DNA of 64,000 bases from Isoetes taiwanensis (lineage: Eukaryota > Streptophyta > Lycopodiopsida > Isoetales > Isoetaceae), in the NCBI GenBank assembly GCA_021234155.1, contig JAJEKV010000032.1, forward strand, positions 1,489,460-1,553,459. The letters are read 5' to 3'. The position numbers and the translations under genes are program-made. Shown here piece by piece: positions 49,403 through 60,080 of the stretch (its first letter is position 1; each line of letters begins with the position of its first letter). Below the pieces are notes generated by a model. The model worked only from the letters and a program-made list of their open reading frames with translations. It did no database searches and was not told where the DNA came from.

Positions 49403-49759
49403 AAGGAAGGAAGGAAGTTTATTTTAACGTCCACGGAGGCCAGAGGCCTATGAGACGGTACATGCAGAGAACAGGCAAAAAAAGCCAAAAACCCCAACAC
49501 CAAAAACAAACAATGTAACTGTACAGTAGAACCCTACTACCGGGATGAAAAAACCTCCACTTGGGAGGAAAAACCCTAACAATAGGCTCTTAAATACCAT
49601 GCCCCAGAAGAGCAAGTCTGACGGCCGAAATCTGCGGGATGTAAGCTCCAAACAAGGCTACCATAGGTGATGCGATGGCCCGATGTAGCGGTGTGTCGAG
49701 CATCTAAGATCGGTGTGCACCGCCGGACATGGGAATATCTTTGGGCACCGGCTGGAGGG

Positions 49760-49860
49760 CATGGTGCTCATCCTCTATCACGTGCATCTCACAACACTGA
49801 CATATCCTCTCCTCCCTGGGGATCCCGTGCCCGCCATTCACCCCAGCGAACTGTTTCAAT
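49760..49860 (-). pseudogene. LINE-B ORF2 C-terminal Cys/His region
   Basis: Translates as NGGHGIPREERICQCC, then EMHVIEDEHHAL, nearly identical to LINE-A and intact over this short stretch. Confidence 0.85.
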
Positions 49861-50639
49861 TCTGAGGTAATGGGAACCCGTCCTTATGGCAGCAATAGCT
49901 CTCCGTTTCTTCACAGAGGTGTGCTTTCAAGTACCGATGGGGTCCATGCTCAAGGTCGGGATTAATCTCGAGCGTGATAGTGCTCGTGTCTTGGGCTTTG
50001 CAAGAGTAGAGGCATCCCACAGGTGGTGGCAAAGATAGCCCGCGATCCAATTGCCCATTCGCATGCGATCGGACCGCCGGTGCCACCATCCGTTGGTAAT
50101 CCATAGACCACCTCCTAAACCATCCCTTACGATTGCTTTCGTGCCACCCCCTCTTCTTTCATTTGGGGCCCCGTTAACAACACATTTTGTGGGGGGCAAG
50201 CGATGGTCATCCATCCCATCCACCTTATGGAAGCAAGTAAGATGCTGCAAGATAGCGAATCGTGTAGAAAGGCGAACCCCGTCTCATACAACAAAATCGA
50301 TACGATGCGGTGTCCTTCACTCCCAAGCTATATGTCAAGAAAGCTTTCGCACCCTTTCCAACCTATCCCCGTATTTTTGCTAAGCTCTTTGGGCCCCAAA
50401 CCTCCACCCCATATAGCAGCACCGCTTGACCAAAGCCCTAAGCAGTGTGCTCTCTCCTCGCCCGGTCGAGAGATCTATCCGCAACACGCATTTTGCTTTG
50501 TGATATAAAGCCTTCCGCCCTGACTGGCTCTCCTCTCCACACACTCATCCCACAAAATGTTAGTAGTGAAATCAATTCCCGGATACTTGAAGCTCGCACC
50601 ATCTCCACTTCGTCCCCGTAATATAACTTTCAGGGATAG

Positions 50640-51640
50640 GGTGTTATGGGACGAGGATCGCTGAGAAGCTTAGTTTTTGTGCAAGTTCCTTTGTCATTCC
50701 CGTTGCCCCACAGAACCCACTGAGGGCATCCAAATGCTGCTGCATACTGCTGGCCGTGTGGGCTAGCAAAGCTACATCATCCGCATATAGTAACTGGCTC
50801 ACAAAGGTCGCATCAGATAATTGCACCCCGGCTCCCCCATGGTGCTGCATCCACGTCTCCAAGCTATCAATGTACAACCCAAAAGTGTGAGAGACAACGG
50901 GCAGCCCCTGCTTAACTCCCATAGTGCTAGCTACCCGCCCGATCTTCATAAGGCGGTGCGGCATAAATCCCATCGTAAAGGCTGGTGCACCCCATTACGC
51001 AACTCTGTGGAACTTCGCCAATTCTTGTAACCTGCGCCCACAAAGATGTCTCTGGGGACGGTATCATATGCAGTCTTAAAATCTACAAAGCAGCAATACA
51101 AGTCATGTCGCGCATTCCGGCTTGCCTCCATCAACACTCTCAAAGTGAAGATATGGTCGGTAGGTGGAGGAGCTTAAAGCCCTGCCTCGGCCAATTGCCC
51201 GCACCCTGCCTCCCTCGGCCCACTTAGTAAGTTTCTTCTCCACCACCCACCGCCAAGAGCTTTGCAAGCGGCCCGAGCTTACCATAATCATCCCAGAATT
51301 CGGCGGCTCATCCAGATTACACTTTTATGAACAGGAACAACCTTACTAACCATCCACTCACGGGGGGAGCCCCTCGGCTCGAGCACGGTTAATGATCACC
51401 GTCGGGGGGCCCTACCACCGGATAGGCCACCCCATTTCAATAGCTCTACTGCAGCCCCCTGTAAATCCTTTGCCTTGCCATTCGCCGGATGCACGAGACC
51501 TGCTTTGGACATCCTCCCCGTGAGCTGCAAAGCACCTCTCCTACGATCAGGGACCACGGCATTAGCTCACGGGGGTCATATAACTCCTCCAAGTGGTGCA
51601 TCCATTGCTCCACACTTACATTACCAGCCACTGGCGCTTC
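50640..51640 (-). pseudogene. LINE-B reverse transcriptase remnant
   Basis: YCCFVDFKTAYDTVPRD (motif A with catalytic Asp, about 51100-51050), GVKQGLPVVSHTFGLYIDSLE (motif B region, damaged at the CPLSP site) and LLYADDVALLAHTASSMQQHLDAL, with YADD at 50787-50776. Better preserved than LINE-A at motif A and worse at motif B, so together the two copies show the ancestral family. Confidence 0.92.
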
Positions 51641-51878
51641 TTGTATAACACCTTACGCCAAAAGCTTTTGGCTCGCCATGAGCATGTCAAACAAAGCTCC
51701 CGGGTTTTACGCCATGTATCTCCCTTCTTGGCTTTTAGGAAGAGCTTATAGTCTTGCGGGCCTGAGGCGCGAAGCTGTGGATCTATGACCAAGCGCAGCT
51801 GACTCTTTAGAGCCTTGCAATCAGCATCAAACCACGGGTTCTCAGGAAAATGCGCGGCGTCCCTCCTTGGAGGGCCCT

Positions 51879-52960
51879 TCACTGCAAAGGAAGCCTCGGC
51901 GGTGCAAGCGGCGCCCTCACCGCCATGCACACTGTCTTGCGAAAGGTGTAGAAGCTATCAAACCCACAGCAACTCCCGCACCAAACCTGATTCATCTTGT
52001 CCCTTCTTCGATAGCGTGGGATGTATGGTAACCCTCCACGCCCCCTTTGCGGTGTCTCCACTATTGAGTGTTCCCAATCCAGCGTGACATAAAGCGGGTA
52101 GTGATCTGACAAAGCCTCCTCATCCCCTGTGCTTGTGCCAATGGAGAAGTGTGTAACCATGTCAAGTGCTGCTACCGGAGCGAGAAGGTAATCCAACACA
52201 CTAGCTCCCCCATCCTGCCTATCACTCCTGCAAGTAACACCCCCTGAGTGTGGCCATCGCTGCATACCATTACAAATTACCATGTCAAAAACCTGGCAGA
52301 AGCTGGACTGGATTGCACGCCAAATGGTCTAGCCACCATATCCTGGGAGTGCCGTGTATGCTGAATAGCAGCTGTCTCAAGCCAAAGCGGATCAGCATTA
52401 TCGTCACCTTGGAAGGTCACCGACTGCAACTGCGCCGTACGAGCATTGAAATCTCCAAGCAAAAATACATGTCCCTGCCGTCTATAGCGGTCTATGTCAT
52501 CATACAGTTCCCTATCGGCATCACGGACATCTGTATACGCATCATGTACTGTGGTAGAACTTAGAGCTGCATGGGGAATGTAGCAGCTAGCAAAAACAAT
52601 GGGACATGACCCGGGGCTCTAATACCATTACCCACATGTAGCGATTAAATGCATCGGACTTTGAAGTGTGATCTTGCATGCTAAAGGCGTCCCTAAAGTA
52701 GCAAGCCACTCCACCGTACCCGCGTCGCCATGGCTCATTAGCAAGTGTGAAATGCTGATATCCTCGGATATGCGGCAATCGATGCCCTTCATACTCCCAT
52801 GTCTCCTGCGGGAAGGCGATGTCCGTGTCTCGCGATCCCATTCAAGCCACTGCCCTTACGCCCGCGAGAAGCCCTACAATTCGAGGGAAACAATGCGAAG
52901 ACACTTTCCCTATCATTTGCGGGCCGTGGACCCATCGAGTGCCCGAGGGCGTATGCGTGG
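51879..52960 (-). pseudogene. LINE-B endonuclease remnant
   Basis: DIAFPQETWEYEGHRLP (intact QETW), GGVACYFRDAF, MLGDFNARTAQLQ (intact DFNAR), SVLDYLLAP and SDHYPLYVTLDWEH (intact SDH). The catalytic residues are all readable although spread over three frames. This is the AP-type endonuclease of the family. Confidence 0.92.
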
Positions 52961-53119
52961 TTGGAATAACTTTCGCAGCCTGCTCCGCGGGACCACGATG
53001 GATGTCTTTGCGGTTATTGGAAGGCCTCAATCCACCCTCTCCCGGGCTCGCTTTGCGGCGATGCCCACTGGACCACTCGCCGCCGACCACGGCTGTTGGT
53101 AAGTCTTTTTGCCTGGCAA

Positions 53120-54202
53120 GCGTGTCGGCGAGGAGGCACATATACCTTCATCTTGCCATTAACCAAACCCAGCAGCCCCTCCAGCCTTGTCGAATCTCTC
53201 TTATCTTGACCAACTCTTGGCTTCTTTCCGTTGTTGCGCGGTGGCGTGAGATCCGGATCCAGGTATATGGGCGTACCTTTCAAGCGACCAGTGCGTTGCA
53301 ACAACAAAGATTTTGCCTCCCAATCCAAGGCGTAAACTTAACTAGCCGAGGTCTCATGCTCGGTCCTCCGAATACGATTGGACTCTTGATAACCAAATAC
53401 GGTAATTGGGCTTTGCAAGTACCCAGGGTGGTAAGCTTACGGCAAATCCTCGCCTTGCTCCTCAGGCAATCCCCGCTGACAATAAGGTTAAGGCGGCGTG
53501 CACGGATGTCTTGCTCCTCCACGAAGTACCGCTTTGATTCCCTGAGCCACCTCGGCCTCGGTATGGGGGGTGCTGGGTGCGAGCGATTGTGGTGCACTCG
53601 GACTCGTTGCACCTCCATTAGGAGGTCATCTCTTCTCTTCGTAAAGTGGGCCATATGGTTCTCTATATGTGAGCATCTTCGACATCTCTGCTTTGTATGC
53701 CTTTGCTTCATCAAGGAATTGGAGCCTGCCCCGACCGCTTCCACATCCTTTTCCTTAGCATCTATCCGACCAGCCATGCTTGTGACTTGTACAATGCAGC
53801 TTGAGCAACCCCTTCATATCAGCCCGTGCTTGCCATGTCTTCCATCCCTTCTGCTGGTGGACCTTATCCAAAGCGGTGCCCCATCTCTCGTGACTAGCTG
53901 CGTTGTTGCTTGTATCTCCCCTCTTATCACGGTCATCAGCCTTTTGGGCTCCCCCCGCAATCATAATCCCCAAAGCCGAACTTCCACAGGGAAATTCGCT
54001 CCTTACGTTGGAGAAGCCGCTTGAGCTGCCACTGGCGAGATGGTCCGTGATGCCTCAAGCTTGCCGGCTTTAGCACGGAGGGAACCGGCCTGTTCTGTAC
54101 AACCCTCATTGCCTCGGCCTGTGATACCTTTCGATGGGGACGCAGGTATCCAAATTGTGGGCTCTTTTCTTCAAGCGATGCATCTTTGCCGTGGGTGGCC
54201 AT
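53120..54202 (-). pseudogene. LINE-B ORF1 remnant
   Basis: Pieces in order are a basic N-terminus, ERWGTALDKVHQQ, AGRIDAKEKD, EVQRVRVHHN, VEEQDIRARRLNLIVSG (start of an L1-type RNA-binding domain), RPRLVKFTPWIGRQN, and LKGTPIYLDPDLTPPRNN with GKMKVYVPPRR at the end. It is typical of ORF1 proteins with coiled coil, RRM-like and C-terminal domains. Broken by frameshifts. Confidence 0.8.
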
Positions 54203-54282
54203 AGAGGGCCGGACGAGGTGGATTCCGGCGACTAAAACAGACGTCGAAGCTTTTGTAAATGAAATTCAAGTAATTAGCCAAA

Positions 54283-54850
54283 TTAAGGATTAACATGTTG
54301 TTGTTGATCCTTATGAACATCTATTTATGTTTATTTGATGTTCGAAAGGGATTAAAATTTTCAATGGTCAAGGTGCTAATTCAGTTAAATGTGTCTGTGG
54401 GATATATGATCGCGAAGCCCGTTATTTCATCTCAGCCTGTGGGATATATATGCAGACTCAGAAAATCCGGAAGGAAAGCTTATCCGATCTCATAACTGCC
54501 GGATCGGATGCTTATAGCGTTGTGAAGCCATGACTAATGTGTGTGCTTGAAAGAGGGTGTAATTAGCAACGGCAATCTGCTTCTAGAGATCGGTCAAAGG
54601 TTGCTCTGATGAAACGATCAATCTCCAGAAGCTGATGATATTCTAATGGTTTAAATCGATTATCTTGTTATAATATTTGACTTGGGAAGTTCTTGAAATT
54701 GTTCTTAGAGAATATTGATCACTTGATGAAAACTTGCTTCTTATGCTAGACATTGTCATGAATAGTGAATAGATTATTTGCTATTTGAATTTAACTAGGC
54801 AGCATAAGAAAGTCAAGAACAAGGCTAAGTTCAAATTATAAAAACAACAT
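54283..54850 (+). repeat. Copia-3 3' LTR, right part
   Basis: Resumes with TTAAGGATTAACATGTTG and ends AAAAACAACA. It contains about 100 bases (about 54610-54710) absent from the 5' LTR. Confidence 0.95.
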
Positions 54851-54855
54851 CTAAT

Positions 54856-55119
54856 ACCAATTTATGGGATAATGGTTTTGTGATCAGTGATGAAACTACC
54901 TCTATTTCTGATCACCAACCTCAATTCCTTTGTACCAATCATCAAACCTCAGTACCTCGTGTTGAAAATATTCCTTACAAATTCAATTCTAATCTCCTGA
55001 ACTCCACTTCTTTCTGTGATCAATTCAGGGATTTCTATTTCAATCTCCCTCGAGTTCAAGATTGCAATTCCATGAAACACTTTTATTCCAACATAAAAGC
55101 CTCAAAATCCAGGGAGTAA
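54856..55119 (+). pseudogene. LINE-C endonuclease, last part
   Basis: Directly after the second TCTAA duplication, the same domain resumes: NLWDNGFVISDETTSISDHQPQ, with the SDH motif (54907-54915) that closes the endonuclease fold. The stretch then runs into FCDQFRDFYFNLP and ends at a stop at 55117-55119, where a further insertion begins. This continuity across 10.6 kb proves the nesting. Confidence 0.9.
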
Positions 55120-56888
55120 AGAGTGTGACTCAGGATGTGATGGCACTAGAGTTTCGCGGCTAGGGCGGCGGCAGCGACTGCCCCTCTCTTGCAAGACGAA
55201 TGAAGCCCCCATAGCTTGTTGAAAGAGTGCGTTGGAAAGCCTCGCACTTGCTTCTGCATCTGATTTCGTTGCTAGTTGAAGAAGGTGTGATGTGCTTCTT
55301 TTTAACAACCTTGTAGCAGAGGATCTTCTCTCGAGCTCGCCTTAGCTTTAGGAGTTTTTTCTGTCCAAGATGTTGTGGTAAGAACCTCCTTGCTTCTTCT
55401 GCAGCTTAATCTTATCTAGAAGCCCCTTTGCATTAGCAGGGCTGGATGTTGTTGATGCATAGGCTAGAAAATTATGTCAGTTCCATCTTTATGGCATATG
55501 CTAGTCCCTCTTCAATGTTTAAACGTTGTTAGAATAGTTTTGATTTGAATAGGCTGCACCCACTGTGGCCAGGCTGTATGGCTGCACTCATTGCAGTCAA
55601 AGGGTGGATGGGTGCACTCACTGCAGCCCAACTGTGACACAGGACGTCTAGTCTGGCTCTTGGTTCTCAAGTGGAAAAGGGGTTGCATGACAGCTGAGGT
55701 TCCTTTCTGTAAACAAAACATGAGGGAAATGCCATTAAGCAACATGCATATTGTAGCAGTATTTACTATGGATGAGCAGGTCTTGAATATTGCAGCATAT
55801 CAGTCTCGACCTAGTTGTTGCAAGAGGGTGATGGTCTTACATGCTTCGATGTTATCTTCTTTCCTCAAATATGATGGAGTCGGTTTGGAGATGGATATAT
55901 TGCAGAAAATGGAGGCCAGACTTTTAGTATTCTAAGGCGTGAGAAGAGGGTTGAATAGTTTCTGCAAATCAATAACTGGAGGTATATAACTCGGGTTGTG
56001 CTTCAGGATCTCATGTTATGGTTCAAGGAGCTTTTTCCTACTGTATTGTTCCTTGGAAGAAGTAGGAAAGGTATGCTCTTTGAGTACTGGTATCCCTTCT
56101 CTGTAGCTAGCTCTAGTGGTGTTTGTTGGATTGAAGGCAGGCAAGCATCTAAGGTTGTTGCTTCATATAGTAATGGGTTGGATGGGTGGATGTTCCCCAG
56201 TTTGTCTATGGCAGATATCTATGTTATAATGTGAGTCTTGGATGGTGGCATGCCTCCCCCGTGTTTCCCTCTCCTATCCCAACTAGGAGGAGGTGTAGCT
56301 TCTAGAAGTGGTATGTGACAGGAAATTGATGAGAGGGAAGAGGTCCAGGAGGCTTGTGGTACGGGAGAAGCATGGGTTATCACAACTATGGTAGAGTATG
56401 ATAGAGACAAAACCTAGGCAGGTGGACTGAATGAAGTGTGGGGTAAACCCTTTAGGGGAGGCTTTGATTGAAGTCTCTATAACGGGAAGATGGCGAGGAT
56501 GACTACTCTCCTTTTAGTAGCTCTATGAGACAGTGCAGATCAAGTCCGAGTTAACGCGTGGGAAGAAGTTCTCTATTTCTTGTTCTTTGTTAGCCTGCAT
56601 TTTTGGATCAGCAGCACATTGTGGTATTGTCTCTAAGTCATTATCAGATCTCCCCTTAATTTGGTTTTCTATGGCACTGCTACTCCCTAGATCTATATCT
56701 GGGTTACCTTTGTAAATACTTCCCATCTGGCGACCATGTGCTTTTGAATTCTTCCTATCCGGCCTATTGTGGAGCCTGAAATAAGATCACAAGGTCTTGT
56801 ACTAGTTTAGGCCGATTGGCCTCATGGGGACGATAAAGAACCTTCTTTCCTTCCTTCCTTCTATCAATAAAATCGAAATGTCTTGCAC
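55116..56888 (+). mobile_element. Non-coding insert in LINE-C with LINE-type 3' tail
   Basis: About 1.75 kb interrupts LINE-C. It begins GAGTGTGACTCAGG and has no recognisable protein. Near 55550-55640 GGCTGCAC/GGTGCACTCACTGCAG units repeat four times. It ends TTAGGCCGATTGGCCTCATGGGGACGATAAAG (56807-56838) followed by (TTCC)n (56847-56860), the terminal signature of the LINE-A/B/D family. A non-autonomous element mobilised by that LINE is the simplest reading. A heavily decayed LINE is the alternative. Confidence 0.55.
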
Positions 56889-56889
56889 T

Positions 56890-56975
56890 GCCTTGAAAAA
56901 AAAAATCTTGGATCAAATCACGGTCTTCTAAATTGCACAAAGATAAGTTGCTTGAAAAAAATACCTTACTCCAGC
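56890..56975 (+). pseudogene. LINE-C linker remnant between two inserts
   Basis: One frame reads KSWIKSRSSKLHKDKLLEKNT (about 56902-56967), in the style of the linker between endonuclease and reverse transcriptase in plant LINEs. It ends at TTACTCCAGCA, and LINE-C resumes at 57287 with CTTCAAACTGATCC, giving a plausible LLQ/ILQTDP junction. It is preceded by an A10 run with a likely frameshift. Supported by position and composition more than by strong motifs. Confidence 0.5.
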
Positions 56976-57286
56976 ATTTTCCCATATCCGATAGCGTTAT
57001 GTTCGATTACTAGTGCCTGGCCAACCATTGCATAAGTTATTGAATACGGCTCCAAGAGGTTATGGATGCACAGACTCAATTGTGTCCTCTGAGACAGTAT
57101 TGAACTATCCTATACAATTGTACAGCGTGCCAACATACTTATTAATGCTAAGGTTTTTCCCTCGAAAATCCTTCGCGGCGGGGTTTTTTTAATCCTGACA
57201 GTAATACGCTTGCTGCTCTCTTTTTGTTTGGGTCCCATAGGCCAATTGGTCTCTGTGGATGATAAAAAATCTATTCTATTCTATTC
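56976..57286 (+). mobile_element. 5'-truncated LINE 3' end (LINE-D family) inside LINE-C
   Basis: Matches the last 310 bases of LINE-D (about 63390-63700): CCCATATCCGA, GTTCGATTACTAGTGCCTGGCCA, CTATACAATTGTAC and GCCAACATACTTATTA. It continues through TTTTTCCCTCGAAAA, TAATACGCTTGCTGCTCTC and CCCATAGGCCAATTGGTCTC. It ends in GATAAAAAAT plus (CTATT)3. It is a typical short, truncated product of target-primed reverse transcription. Confidence 0.92.
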
Positions 57287-58570
57287 TTCAAACTGATCCT
57301 TTGAACTCTACTCTTCATATCAAGGAGGAGGACATGGAGAGAAAAATCAAGCTCATTGAAGAAATTGAAGCTAAGGGTGCAGCCATAAGATGCAAAATCA
57401 AGTATGCAAATGACATGGACTCAGGGTGTACTAAAATTTTCTTCAGAGTTGCCAAATCTAGGCAACCTAAGAACTCTATAACTAAAGTCAAGGATAAGTC
57501 TGGAAATATTCTCAGGAACCCAGCTGACATCTCAGCCTACTTTTCCTCAAATTATTCCAATGTTTTTGCTGATAACAATATAAGGGATGCTACTAATATT
57601 TTAAAAGCCAATAATTTCCACTATCTTATTACTAGAATCATTCCAACTGCCTCTCATGTGGTAGATAATAATATGATCAAAATTCCCTCTATTGATGAAG
57701 TATATTGTGTTCTCAAAAGCTTTAAGCATGGAAAATCTCCTGGTCCTGATGGTTTCCCCCCTGAATTTTATTTGCATTTCTAGGATGTTAGGAAGCATGA
57801 TTTCATGGCTTTGATTAAAGATTTCTGGTCTTCTGGTCACCTCCACCCTTCAATTGCTAGTGTTTTTATGACTCCGATTCCTAAAATTGATAAGCCTACT
57901 AATATATCTGATTGGAGACCAATTTCTTTAACAAATTCTACCTATAAAATTTGTGCCAAAATCATTGCTCTTAGAATCGAAGACTATCTGCAAAATTGTA
58001 TTAGTTTGAATCAATCTGCCTTTCTCCCCAATAGAATCATCTTGGAGAATTATATTGCTACAATGGAGGGCCTACATTGGAATAAGATTTCTAATCAGGA
58101 TTGTATACTACTAAAGTTTGATTTCAAAAAGGCTTTGATATAATCAGGTGGGATTTCATTGCTTTTGCTATGGAAAAACTTGGCATTCCGCCTTTTCTTA
58201 TTAGCCTTATTCTGGGATTAAATCAAAGAGCGACCTCTATTGTTCTTATCAATGGTCTCCTGGCCCTTTCTTTTCTCTTGCTAAAGGCGTTAGACAAGGT
58301 TGCCCTTTTGCTCCCTATCTCTTTATTATGGTTACTGAATTGCTGACTAGAGCTATCTTGCATCACCAAGATAATGGTAAGACCATTGCCCTTAGAATTC
58401 CTAATAGCTCAAGCTCTCTCAGCATTCTCCACTATGTTGATGATACTTTCTCATTCCTCAAGAATGATCCCAATAATATTTCAAACTTTCTGAATGTTAT
58501 TGGTGATTTTTCTGATGCTTCAGATATTCATTTGGATCTTGATAAGTGTACCATCATTGAAGATATTCAC
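57287..58570 (+). pseudogene. LINE-C reverse transcriptase
   Basis: Opens with LQTDPLNSTLHIKEED and GCTKIFFRVAKSRQ, then VLKSFKHGKSPGPDGFPPEFY (start of RT), PKIDKPTNISDWRPISLTN, ICAKIIALRI, NQSAFLPNR and LLKFDFKKA (motif A). A frameshift follows, then FDIIRWDFI, then another shift to AKGVRQGCPFAPYLFIMVTE (motif B). Catalytic HYVDDTF is at 58430-58447 (YVDD at 58433-58444, where most plant LINEs have YADD). The in-frame stop at 57781 and the two shifts disable it. The domain order matches plant L1 ORF2. Confidence 0.95.
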
Positions 58571-60080
58571 CGATAATCAAATCTTTGGCATTAAGGTTAT
58601 CAACACTAGTCAAGCCTCTAAGCTATTAGGAATGCCTTTGTCTTTGAATGCCAATCTCTCGGGTCTCTCGGCTCCGATTGTTGATAAGATACGTGCTAAA
58701 CTTCATTCTTACAGGAATAGTCTATCTTTACTATGCAGGATTGTTATTGCTAATAATGTTCTTGCTAGCTCTCATGTTTACTTTTCCTCTGCCTTGGTTG
58801 CCCCAGCTAAGATTTATAAGCAAATTGAAAAAAATCGTGGAAATTTTATTTGGGAATGGTAATCACATGGTGAATTGAGACTCTATTGTGAGAAAAGAAA
58901 GAAGGGGGAATCAATTGCAAAGATCTTCATAAACAAGCTCAAGCTCTTGCTGGTAAATTTATTTGGAAAGCTCTCAATGGATCATATAGTGCTGCTTTTA
59001 TTTTTATTAATTATTGGATAAATGCTAGCAAACCTCAGGACCATCCTTCTATACCTCATATGCTTCCAAATTCAGCCTTTTGTGAACTCAAACCTGCTGC
59101 AAATATGTCTCCTTTGATGAGGAACTTTATAAGAGCTTGGAGCAATATTTATCCTGCCTTTTCTTATCCCAATGTGCCTGATATTCACTTAAACATGCCA
59201 ATCTTCTGGGCCCCTATCTTTAAGGATGATCCTACCCTCAAATCTATAAAAAATGGAGATCCCATGCTCTGAATACAATTGGAGACTTTGGAACATGGAT
59301 AGATGGATTACCTGGTCTGCTTTAAAAGAGAAATAAATGTACTAGATCGACAAAAGATCTCTCATTTAAAGTAGGTGGGTGGCAACTCAAAGCCCATTCC
59401 CTCTACTAATAATGATCTTGATTGGCATTTAAACAATAAATCTACGTATAAGGTTAGTATCATATATGATTTTCTTAATCGTAAGATCAATCCAATGAAA
59501 GCCTCTTCTATTTGGAATCTTAATTCAGATGCTTCAAAGTCTCTTATTCATAATGTGTGGAACTCTTATTGCTCCAAAAGATCCCCTTCTTCACTTGGTT
59601 GATAGCTAATAAAAAGTGTCCCTTTGTGCGCTCAATTATTCCAATGGAGATCATAATATCTCACTTATCGTGTCCTCTTCTTTATAATGAGGTGGAAAGT
59701 ATGGACCATATCTTTTTACGCTCAAAACATATGCCCTTTCGGAGGTGGTTTGATCATTATTTTGGCTCCAACGATAGATCCTTTCTTAACTTCTTGCAGA
59801 CTATTAATACTTTTACCAACACTATTGCCTTCCTTACTTTATGGAATATATGGAAATCAAGGAATAGATGCTTATATCGTCACAAGAGATTCTCTATTAC
59901 TTGGATTAAAAATTCATTTCATATATGACTTTGAGTTATTTTACTCGCCTATAGAAATATTGTTGCTAACAATTATGACGAGATGTTGGGATCGATATAT
60001 GGATCATATGAGGGGTATTTTAATTTGTACAGATCAAACTTATCTTTTACAAGATACTAAAATATCATTTTTGTAGGATA
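58571..60080 (+). pseudogene. LINE-C ORF2 C-terminal region (zf-RVT-like)
   Basis: Post-RT segments read INTSQASKLLGMPLSLNANLSG, LLCRIVIANNVLASSHVYF and FLNRKINPMKASSIW. Then comes the zf-RVT-like part KIPFFTWLIANKKCPFVRS with CPLLYNEVESMDHIFL and FLTLWNIWKSRN (59560-59928). Several frameshifts lie between them. The 3' end is not sharply defined; recognisable coding stops near 59930 and I place the limit loosely at 60080. Confidence 0.85.

Larger units (their letters stand above)
49403..54282 (-). mobile_element. LINE-B: near full-length LINE inserted in Copia-3 3' LTR
   Basis: A 4.88-kb sister copy of LINE-A, minus strand: ORF1 (about 54202-53120), endonuclease (about 52960-51960), linker and RT (about 51930-50640), C-terminal Cys/His motif (about 49860-49760), 3' UTR and (TTCC)4 tail at its 3' end (49416-49401). 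The TTAAGG target duplication is visible on both sides because the undisturbed 5' LTR shows the empty site. At its 5' end LINE-B has 42 bases (54241-54282) not found in LINE-A. Frameshifts occur throughout. Confidence 0.95.
44233..54855 (+). mobile_element. Copia-3: Ty1/copia element, 3' LTR split by LINE-B
   Basis: 5' LTR 44238-44890 (653 bp). The 3' LTR is in two parts, 49236-49402 and 54283-54850. Target duplication TCTAA occurs at 44233-44237 and 54851-54855. Primer site TGGTATCAGAGC follows the 5' LTR, and purines (GAAGGGGGAA) precede the 3' LTR. The internal region (4.3 kb) is full length in content (gag, protease, integrase, reverse transcriptase, RNase H) but carries many frameshifts and stops. 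It inserted into the endonuclease domain of LINE-C. Confidence 0.97.
41525..60080 (+). mobile_element. LINE-C: L1-type plant LINE split by nested insertions
   Basis: Three coding segments of one element can be followed: 41525-44237 (ORF1 and first part of the endonuclease), 54851-55115 (end of the endonuclease), and about 56890-56975 plus 57287-60080 (linker, reverse transcriptase, C-terminal region). Intervening DNA is Copia-3 with LINE-B inside it, then two inserts with LINE-type tails. Without insertions LINE-C would be about 5.8 kb, normal for a plant L1. It is AT-rich, unlike the GC-rich LINE-A/B/D family, and is a separate lineage. All parts contain frameshifts or stops. Confidence 0.9.
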
